A stretch of DNA of 64,000 bases from Achromobacter veterisilvae (GTDB lineage Bacteria; Pseudomonadota; Gammaproteobacteria; Burkholderiales; Burkholderiaceae_B). Shown here piece by piece: positions 58,583-64,000 of the stretch (within the stretch, counting starts at the first letter, position 1; each line of letters begins with the position of its first letter). The notes below the pieces were generated by a model, which made no database searches, was not told where the DNA came from, and saw nothing but the letters and a program-made list of their open reading frames with translations. The stretch lies in the NCBI RefSeq assembly GCF_900496975.1, contig NZ_UFQC01000002.1, positions 232,085 through 296,084 on the forward strand. Reading direction: 5' to 3'. The position numbers and the translations under genes were made by a program.

Positions 58583-59647
58583 CTAGGCGCGAGCGCGCCA
58601 GGCCAGCGCTTCGCCGGCGGCCAGCGGCACCAGCGTCGTGTCGCCGAACGGCAGGTCGTCGGGCACCTGGTAGGTCTCGCGCACCAGCGTCAGCGTGCCG
58701 GTGTTGCGCGGCAGGCCGTAGAAGTCCGGGCCGTGGAAACTGGCGAAGCCTTCCAGCTTGTCCAGCTTTCCGGCCGCGTCGAACGCGGTCGCGTACAGTT
58801 CCATCGCGTGCAGGGCCGTGTAGCAGCCGGCACAGCCGCAGGCATGTTCCTTGAGCCCGCGCGCATGCGGCGCGCTGTCGGTGCCGAGGAAAAAGCGCGG
58901 GCTGCCGCTGGTGGCGGCCTCGACCAGCGCCTGGCGGTGGGTTTCGCGCTTCAGGATCGGCAGGCAGTACCAATGCGGCCGCACGCCGCCCTGGAAAATC
59001 GCGTTGCGGTTGTACAGCATGTGCTGCGGCGTGATCGTCGCCGCGATCGGCCCTTCGGCATCCCGCACATATTCCGCGCCTTCTTTCGTCGTGATGTGTT
59101 CGAACACGACCTTCAGGGCGGGGAAGGCGCGGCGCAGGGGCTTCATCACGCGCTCGACGAAAATCGCTTCGCGGTCGAACACGTCGATCGACGGATCCGT
59201 CACTTCGCCATGCACCAGCAAGGGCATGCCGCATTTTTCCAGCGCCTCGAGCGCCTTCGCGCATTTGCCCAGCAGGTCGGTCACGCCCGCGTCCGAGTTG
59301 GTCGTGGCGCCGGCGGGATACAGCTTCACCGCATAGACCTGGCCCGATTCATGCGCGCGGAAGATCTCTTCCGAGGACGTGTTGTCCGTCAGGTAGAGCG
59401 TCATCAGCGGCGTGAAGGTCGCGGGATTGCCGCCCGCCCTGGCCAGCGCCTCGAGAATGCGGCCGCGATAGGCCAGCGCCTGCTCGGTGGTCGTGACCGG
59501 CGGCCTCAGGTTCGGCATGATGATCGCGCGCGCGAACTGGCGAGCGGTGTCCGCCACCACGGCTTGCAGGGCCGCGCCGTCGCGCAGGTGCAGGTGCCAG
59601 TCGTCCGGCCGGGTGATGGTGAGCTGAGTCGTGTTTTGAGTAGACAT
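58583..59647 (-). CDS. pyrC: Dihydroorotase (PyrC type)
   Basis: 354 residues. It closes carbamoyl-aspartate to dihydroorotate in pyrimidine synthesis. Metal ligands: HLHLRDG near residues 18-24, the carbamylated Lys in [18 protein letters not shown], His in LVHGEVTD and the Asp in [13 protein letters not shown]. The ATG of MSTQNTTQ is right: upstream sequence belongs to the M20 gene, which ends 11 bases before it. They share a strand and likely a transcript. Confidence 0.95.
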   Translation of the reverse strand: MSTQNTTQLTITRPDDWHLHLRDGAALQAVVADTARQFARAIIMPNLRPPVTTTEQALAYRGRILEALARAGGNPATFTPLMTLYLTDNTSSEEIFRAHESGQVYAVKLYPAGATTNSDAGVTDLLGKCAKALEALEKCGMPLLVHGEVTDPSIDVFDREAIFVERVMKPLRRAFPALKVVFEHITTKEGAEYVRDAEGPIAATITPQHMLYNRNAIFQGGVRPHWYCLPILKRETHRQALVEAATSGSPRFFLGTDSAPHARGLKEHACGCAGCYTALHAMELYATAFDAAGKLDKLEGFASFHGPDFYGLPRNTGTLTLVRETYQVPDDLPFGDTTLVPLAAGEALAWRARA

Positions 59648-59658
59648 GGAAAGGCTTC

Positions 59659-60852
59659 TTAATCTGCCAGCGGCATGCCCCGTTCGGCCAGCGCGCAGAA
59701 CATCGCGCTGCCCAGGGGAATGACGGCATCGTTGAAATCGAAATGCGAGTTGTGCAGCACGCAGCCGGAATCGGCCCCGCCCTGCCCCAGCCGGAAATAG
59801 GCGCCCGGCTTGCTCTGCAGCATGAAGGAGAAATCCTCGGAACCCATCGACGGCACCAGGTCGCGCACCACGTTCTCCTTGCCTATCATCTCGGTGGCGA
59901 TGTCGGCCACCAGGTTGGCGTGCTGCGGCGTGTTCAAGGTCGCGGGATAAATACGTTCGTAGACCACTTCGGCCGTGCCGCCGAATGCGCCGGCGATGGC
60001 CGACACCAGTTCGCGCATGCGCGTTTCCACCATCTCCTGCACGGACTTGCGGAACGTGCGCACGGTGCCCACCATCTTCGCTTCGCGCGGAATCACGCTC
60101 ATCGCGCCGGGATGCCCGGCCTGCAGGGATCCGATGGACACGACCGCCGAATCCAGCGGATTCACGTTGCGCGACACGATCGTCTGCAGGGCCGTGATGA
60201 TCTGCCCCGCGATGGTGACCGGATCGATGGTCTGGTAGGGATGCGCGCCGTGGCCGCCCCGCCCCGTGATCAGGATCTCGAAGCGGTCGGCCGCGGCCAT
60301 CATCGGCCCGGGATTGATGCCCACCGTGCCCGGCTTCAGGCCGGGCCAATTATGCAGCGCATAGATCGCGTCGCAAGGGAAGGTATCGAACAGGCCGTCT
60401 TCGAGCATGGCGCGCGCGCCGCCGCGCCCTTCTTCGGCGGGCTGAAAAATCAGCACCGCGGTGCCGTCGAAATTGCGCGTCTGCGCCAGGTACTTCGCCG
60501 CCCCGATCAGGATGGCCGTGTGGCCGTCATGGCCGCAGCCGTGCATGAGGCCAGGCTTGGTGGACTTGTGGCCGAAATCGTTGTCCTCCGTCATGGGCAG
60601 CGCATCCATGTCGGCGCGCAGGCCGATCATGCGCCCGCTGTCGAAGCGCTTGCCCCGGATGACCCCGACCACGCCCGTCTTGCCGATGCCTCGATGCACC
60701 TCGATTCCCAGCGCTTCAAGGGCGCCGGCGACGATCCCGGACGTCCGCACCTCCTCGAAGCCCAGCTCGGGATGGGCATGCAAATCGCGCCGCAGCGCCG
60801 TCAATTCGTCGTGAAACAGCCGAATCGATTCCAACGGAGATCGTGCGTACAT
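59659..60852 (-). CDS. M20 family amidohydrolase (hippurate hydrolase-like)
   Basis: 397 residues. Metal-binding motifs: [32 protein letters not shown] (paired Glu), and the late His in [16 protein letters not shown]. It is close to the M20 protein at 20105 in layout, but with many differences, so it is a paralogue or has a different substrate. It precedes pyrC by 11 bases. It could supply or recycle amino acids. No direct link to pyrimidines is shown. Confidence 0.88.
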   Translation of the reverse strand: MYARSPLESIRLFHDELTALRRDLHAHPELGFEEVRTSGIVAGALEALGIEVHRGIGKTGVVGVIRGKRFDSGRMIGLRADMDALPMTEDNDFGHKSTKPGLMHGCGHDGHTAILIGAAKYLAQTRNFDGTAVLIFQPAEEGRGGARAMLEDGLFDTFPCDAIYALHNWPGLKPGTVGINPGPMMAAADRFEILITGRGGHGAHPYQTIDPVTIAGQIITALQTIVSRNVNPLDSAVVSIGSLQAGHPGAMSVIPREAKMVGTVRTFRKSVQEMVETRMRELVSAIAGAFGGTAEVVYERIYPATLNTPQHANLVADIATEMIGKENVVRDLVPSMGSEDFSFMLQSKPGAYFRLGQGGADSGCVLHNSHFDFNDAVIPLGSAMFCALAERGMPLAD

Positions 60853-60922
60853 AGGAGGTTACAGAATGACGAGATAGAAAGGACAATCTGAGCATTTTAG
60901 TTGCTACAGAGGATAAATGCCT

Positions 60923-60950
60923 TTGTCTTTACGGGAGAGACACGTTATGC
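60923..60950 (+). promoter_or_regulatory. Possible promoter of the SWIB gene
   Basis: -35 TTGTCT (60923-60928) and -10 TTATGC (60945-60950) are spaced by 16 bases, about 50 bases before the ATG at 61000. The boxes are imperfect. Confidence 0.4.
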
Positions 60951-60999
60951 TCCGGCCGCAGGACAATTTTTCCAACAGCCAGAGAAGGAGCGCCGCATT

Positions 61000-61278
61000 A
61001 TGGCCACAACCTCCAAACCCGCGACCGCGCGCAAGCCGAACGCTGCATTCATGAAGCCCCTGACCCCGAGCGCCGAATTGGCGGCTGTCATCGGCTCGGA
61101 AGCCGTGCCGCGTACCGAGGTCACCAAGAAGATCTGGGAATACATCAAGAAGCACAACCTGCAAGATGCCAGCAACAAGCGCAACATCAACGCCGATGCC
61201 AAGCTGCGCCCGATCTTCGGCAAGGATCAGGTCACGATGTTCGAACTGACCAAGTTGGTCAACGCACATCTGAAGTAA
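61000..61278 (+). CDS. SWIB/MDM2-domain protein
   Basis: 92 residues. After a basic N-terminal tail (TTSKPATARKPNAAF) the rest is one SWIB fold: MKPLTPSAELAAVIGSEAVPRTEVTKKIWEYIKKHNLQD...LRPIFGKDQVTMFELTKLVNAHL. The domain is best known from eukaryotic chromatin remodelling, and bacterial copies such as those of Chlamydia are linked to DNA or topoisomerase. A basic tail suggests nucleic-acid contact. The ATG at 61000 has GAAGGAG upstream. Confidence 0.93.
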   Translation: MATTSKPATARKPNAAFMKPLTPSAELAAVIGSEAVPRTEVTKKIWEYIKKHNLQDASNKRNINADAKLRPIFGKDQVTMFELTKLVNAHLK

Positions 61279-61439
61279 GCAGGCAAAGGGCGTACCCCGT
61301 ACGTCCCTGCCTCCTGCTCGCCGCGACGCCCTGGCTCAGTGCCGGGCGAGCCCGCATCGCTTGCAATAGCGCCATCTCCTCCGCATCCCGGCACCTTCGC
61401 CGCCTGCGCTGCCGCATCCCTCCCCGCATCGCCTGATCG

Positions 61440-62315
61440 TCAAGCCTTGCGCGCTTCTTCGAGCAACCAGCCGCGAAAAGCCGCCAAGTCCGGACGCTGA
61501 GCCGCCGCGCGCGTGTAGACAATCCAATAGCTATAGTCGTTCGGCAAGGCCAGATCGAAGAGCCGTACCAAGCGCCCTTTGCGCAAATCGTCGCTCGCAA
61601 GCGTCAACCGTCCCAACGCGACCCCCTGCCCGTCTATCGCGGCCTGCAGGACCAGCGCGGAGTCATTGAATGCCGGGCCTTGCGATAGATTCAGCGAGAC
61701 ATTCGCATGGCGGCACCATTGTTCCCATGCCCCTCGCGGTTGATCGTGCAGCAAGGGCGCCGAGGCCAGGTCGGCCGGCTCGGCCAGCAACGGCGGGCCT
61801 TTCGCCAATGCGGGGCTGCACACGGGAGACAGCGATTCGCGCGCCAGCAGATCCGCCTTCAGGCCCGGCCATCGGCCCAGCCCGGAACGGATGCCGGCAT
61901 CGAACGCATCGTCGCCGCTCCACGTATCCAGGGAACTCGTCACGCGCAAATCCACTTCGGGATGCCTGGCGCGAAACGCCGGCAGGCGCGGCAACAGCCA
62001 GCGTGACGCGAACGACGGCAATACCGTGATGCGCAATGGGCCGTCGCGCGATTCGCGCACGCGCCCGGTCGCCGCCGCGATCTGGTCGAACGCCTGCGAC
62101 AGCTCCGCCAGGTAGGACGCGCCCTTGCGGGTCAGCGTCAGCGCGTGGCCGCGGCGCGTGAACAGCGGCTCGCCCAACCAGTCCTCGAGCTGCCGCACCT
62201 GATGGCTGATGGCGGCTTGCGTCACGCAAAGCTCGCCCGCCGCGCGCGTGAAACTCAGGTGCCGGGCGGCGGCCTCGAAGGCGCGCAGCGCTCCAAGAGG
62301 CGGCAGGCGTCGCAT
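61440..62315 (-). CDS. LysR family transcriptional regulator (GcvA-like)
   Basis: 291 residues. N-terminal helix-turn-helix PLGALRAFEAAARHLSFTRAAGELCVTQAAISHQVRQLEDWLG, the typical GcvA-type opening, then the effector domain. It is divergent from a LysE-type exporter gene, so it probably controls it (and itself). A 12-bp palindrome lies between them. The effector is unknown. Confidence 0.92.
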   Translation of the reverse strand: MRRLPPLGALRAFEAAARHLSFTRAAGELCVTQAAISHQVRQLEDWLGEPLFTRRGHALTLTRKGASYLAELSQAFDQIAAATGRVRESRDGPLRITVLPSFASRWLLPRLPAFRARHPEVDLRVTSSLDTWSGDDAFDAGIRSGLGRWPGLKADLLARESLSPVCSPALAKGPPLLAEPADLASAPLLHDQPRGAWEQWCRHANVSLNLSQGPAFNDSALVLQAAIDGQGVALGRLTLASDDLRKGRLVRLFDLALPNDYSYWIVYTRAAAQRPDLAAFRGWLLEEARKA

Positions 62316-62373
62316 CGTCCTTGATTAGCTGTATTTGTGAAGCGTATGAGAATAGATCGTTTTGCGGCCGCCG

Positions 62374-62385
62374 GATAGCGCTATC
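62374..62385. promoter_or_regulatory. Palindrome between the LysR and LysE-type genes
   Basis: GATAGCGCTATC is a perfect 12-bp palindrome in the 134-base divergent spacer, 64 bases before the exporter ATG and 58 bases from the LysR start. A likely operator for the LysR protein, though longer sites are usual for that family. Confidence 0.5.
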
Positions 62386-62449
62386 TACTAGAGCCCTTCC
62401 GGCGGGCGTCTGGCGCCGCCGGCCTCTACCACGCGAAAGGACGGCGGCG

Positions 62450-63055
62450 ATGATGGCTTGGGACGTTTGGGCGGTATTCCTCGGATATGCGGTGCCGATG
62501 ATCGCCAGCCCGGGGCCCGGCAATACCTTGCTGGCCACGGCGGGCGGCCGTTATGGCGTGCGCGGCTCCGTGCCGTTCTGGGTGGGCTTCGAAGCCGGCA
62601 ACGCCGCGCTTTGCGCCCTCTACGGGCTGGGCCTGGGCGGCACCCTCCACGAGTATCCCCAACTCCACGCCATTCTGAAATGGGCCGGCGCCGCCTATCT
62701 GCTGTACCTCGCGTGGGGCTTCTTCCGCGCCTCGGCCGCGCCCGCGGGCCAGCAGCGCGGCGGCAAGCGCCTGGGATTGCTCGATGGCTTCGTCTGCGTG
62801 GTGTTGAATCCGAAGATCCATTCGATGATCATCGTGATGTTCGCCCAGTTCCTCGTGCCGGGAACCGGCCTGGCAGGCCAGGTCGCGCAGTTGAGCGCCG
62901 CATTCGTGATCCTGGGATTGTTCTGCCATTTCCCCTGGATCTACGGCGGCCAGGTCGTCCTGGGGCGTTTCACGTCTGCGCGCGCCTTGAGGATTCAGGC
63001 CTTGGTGTTCGGCAGCGCCATGCTGGCGGTCGCCGCTTATGTGATCGTGTCCTAG
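62450..63055 (+). CDS. LysE family translocator
   Basis: 201 residues with about six membrane segments. The opening VFLGYAVPMIASPGPGNTLLATAGGRYGVRGS is the LysE/RhtB signature, and GFVCVVLNPKIHSMIIVMFAQFLVPG is the second. Such proteins export amino acids such as lysine, threonine or homoserine from the cytosol. The ATG has AAGGA 8 bases upstream. The frame runs back to 62321 but those codons lack a start site. A bidirectional terminator follows. Confidence 0.9.
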   Translation: MMAWDVWAVFLGYAVPMIASPGPGNTLLATAGGRYGVRGSVPFWVGFEAGNAALCALYGLGLGGTLHEYPQLHAILKWAGAAYLLYLAWGFFRASAAPAGQQRGGKRLGLLDGFVCVVLNPKIHSMIIVMFAQFLVPGTGLAGQVAQLSAAFVILGLFCHFPWIYGGQVVLGRFTSARALRIQALVFGSAMLAVAAYVIVS

Positions 63056-63081
63056 ATCCGCCTCGAAAGGCGCCCCAATTG

Positions 63082-63109
63082 AAAAAGGCCGGCGGATGCC
63101 GGCCTTTTT
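63082..63109. terminator. Bidirectional terminator
   Basis: The stem AAAAAGGCCGGC / GCCGGCCTTTTT with loop GGAT has a T-run on both strands. It lies between convergent genes (LysE-type on plus, small membrane protein on minus). Confidence 0.9.
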
Positions 63110-63125
63110 TTCGGGGTGTGGACGC

Positions 63126-63491
63126 TCAGGCGTAAGTCGTCGGCGCCGCGCCTTCCAGCAAGGCCAGCCAACCCTTGATCAGGCGGTACAGCACCCAGAC
63201 CACGGTGGCGGCCAGGCCGATCCACCCGATGAAAATAAGCGTAGCGATGGCGCTGATCGCCAGCCACAGCAGGGCCCACCAGAAAGTGCGCAGCAGCCAG
63301 TCGAAGTGAGAGGCATAGACGGTGCCCGCGGCATCCGAGCGCTTGATGTACATCAGCACGACGGCCGCCAGCGTGGCGATGCCCAGGAATCCACTCGTCA
63401 GAAAGCCCAGGGCGTACAGGCCATAGGCAACGTGGGTCAGCGTGCGCAGATCTAAAGTCGTACCGGGCACGGGGGTCTGGGGATCACTCAC
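63126..63491 (-). CDS. Small inner-membrane protein, DUF4870-like
   Basis: 121 residues with three hydrophobic segments (THVAYGLYALGFLTSGFLGIATLAAVVL, FWWALLWLAISAIATLIFIGWIGLAATVVWVL and flanking part). It resembles small conserved DUF4870/YccF-like membrane proteins of unknown function. The GTG at 63491 (VSDPQTPVPG) has GGAG 7 bases upstream. A TTG ten codons earlier also stays in frame. It is the last gene before the rRNA operon end. Confidence 0.7.
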   Translation of the reverse strand: MSDPQTPVPGTTLDLRTLTHVAYGLYALGFLTSGFLGIATLAAVVLMYIKRSDAAGTVYASHFDWLLRTFWWALLWLAISAIATLIFIGWIGLAATVVWVLYRLIKGWLALLEGAAPTTYA

Positions 63492-63624
63492 GATAACGCT
63501 CCAACGAATTGACTCGGTCAATCTTACCGCACAAAGCCACCCCGCCCACGGCCGTTGTTATTTGGGCACATTCAATGCTGGCGCGGCTTGCAGCTTGATT
63601 GGCGGTTGACGAGCGACAAAGAAA

Positions 63625-63650
63625 AACCCCACAGCGCAAGCTGTGGGGTT
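63625..63650 (-). terminator. Terminator after the downstream 5S gene
   Basis: Read on the minus strand, the 11-bp stem AACCCCACAGC with loop TTGC closes with GCTGTGGGGTT and then TTTCTTTG. It lies 12 bases past the 5S end. Confidence 0.85.
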
Positions 63651-63661
63651 CCGGGATTGAA

Positions 63662-63776
63662 GCCTGACGATGACCTACTTTCACGGACGTCCGTCCACTA
63701 TCATCGGCGCAAAGGCGTTTCACTGTCCTGTTCGGGATGGGAAGGAGTGGGACCACCTCGCTATGGTTGTCAGGCA
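63662..63776 (-). rRNA. rrf: 5S ribosomal RNA (copy A, distal)
   Basis: About 115 bases. The minus strand starts TGCCTGACAACCATAGCG and ends GGTCATCGTCAGGC, so the ends pair as helix I. The loop contains GGTCCCACTCCTTCCCATCC. It lies past a terminator that follows copy B, and differs from B by single bases. Confidence 0.93.
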
Positions 63777-63888
63777 TAGCTGTTTGAACGCCTGCCCATC
63801 ATGGCAAGCGCTCCAATTCTGGAGCTGGCCCGACGCTGGCGCCTGGAGACTGGCTCGACAAGCGCCCTCATGGGCTCTCACAAAAGAC

Positions 63889-63919
63889 AAAACCCCACAG
63901 GTTATACCTGTGGGGTTTT
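63889..63919 (-). terminator. Terminator between the two 5S genes
   Basis: A perfect stem AAAACCCCACAGGT / ACCTGTGGGGTTTT with a 3-base loop, followed on the minus strand by TGTCTTTTG. It lies 11 bases after 5S copy B and before copy A. Confidence 0.88.
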
Positions 63920-63930
63920 GCGGAATAAAA

Positions 63931-64000
63931 GCCTGACGATGACCTACTTTCACAGACGTCCGTCCACTATCATCGGCGCAAAGTCGTTTCACTGTCCTGT
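63931..64000 (-). rRNA. rrf: 5S ribosomal RNA (copy B), 3' part cut by window edge
   Basis: The 3' 70 bases match copy A except for two places seen in the shared part (CACAGACG against CACGGACG, and GCAAAGTCG against GCAAAGGCG, as read on the plus strand). The rest lies beyond the window, with the 23S gene presumably upstream. Confidence 0.9.

Overview
The window is about 68% G+C and looks like a chromosomal segment of a betaproteobacterium of the family Alcaligenaceae, most likely Bordetella or a close relative such as Achromobacter. The reasons are a bimodular murE-murF fusion inside a complete division and cell wall (dcw) cluster, the order dciA / M23 peptidase / secA beside lpxC and ftsZ, a Bug-type (tripartite tricarboxylate transporter, TTT) binding protein, PagP and a large autotransporter. 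This is inference from gene content. No 16S sequence is present to settle it.

Layout. 1-6.7 kb holds an AsmA-like protein cut by the left edge, an LTA-synthase-type sulfatase-fold membrane enzyme, DNA-3-methyladenine glycosylase I, a cysteine-cluster protein, an AraC regulator divergent from a Fur-family regulator with a Fur-box-like site, and two small unknown proteins. 6.7-12.7 kb holds a 998-residue autotransporter, tRNA-Lys(UUU) with its own promoter and terminator, and the metNIQ methionine importer. 12.9-26.1 kb is mostly housekeeping: a GH31-family protein with missing catalytic residues, mnmC, an inositol-monophosphatase-family enzyme, a FadD-type ligase, an M20 amidohydrolase, a LysR/YeiH pair, a thioesterase, mgtE and pagP. 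26.1-31.8 kb is a minus-strand catabolic block: ChaC, Lrp, an atypical SDR, a ThDP enzyme, a Bug binding protein and a GntR regulator. A repeat region (31.90-32.12 kb) follows.

32.1-55.9 kb, nearly all on the minus strand, is the core: mraZ-rsmH-ftsL-ftsI-murEF-mraY-murD-ftsW-murG-murC-ddlB-ftsQ-ftsA-ftsZ, then lpxC, then dciA (plus strand), an M23 peptidase, secA and a VOC protein. Most dcw genes overlap by about 4 bases up to ddlB, which implies coupled translation. mraZ is preceded by a sigma70-like promoter overlaid by four 10-bp-spaced MraZ-box repeats. These genes make lipid II precursors (MurC-G, MraY), build the divisome (FtsZ/A/Q/L/W/I), start lipid A synthesis (LpxC) and export proteins (SecA).

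55.9-64 kb holds RNase P RNA, a Uup-type ABC-F ATPase, an M20 hydrolase followed by pyrC, a SWIB-domain protein, a LysR/LysE-type exporter pair, a small membrane protein, and the end of an rRNA operon with two tandem 5S genes, the second cut by the right edge.

I found no CRISPR array, insertion sequence, prophage or plasmid-type gene. The least explained items are the GH31 and SDR proteins without canonical catalytic residues, the Fur-paralogue pair, the catabolic cluster of unknown substrate, the paired repeat element that overlaps a stop codon, and the tandem 5S genes separated by a terminator.
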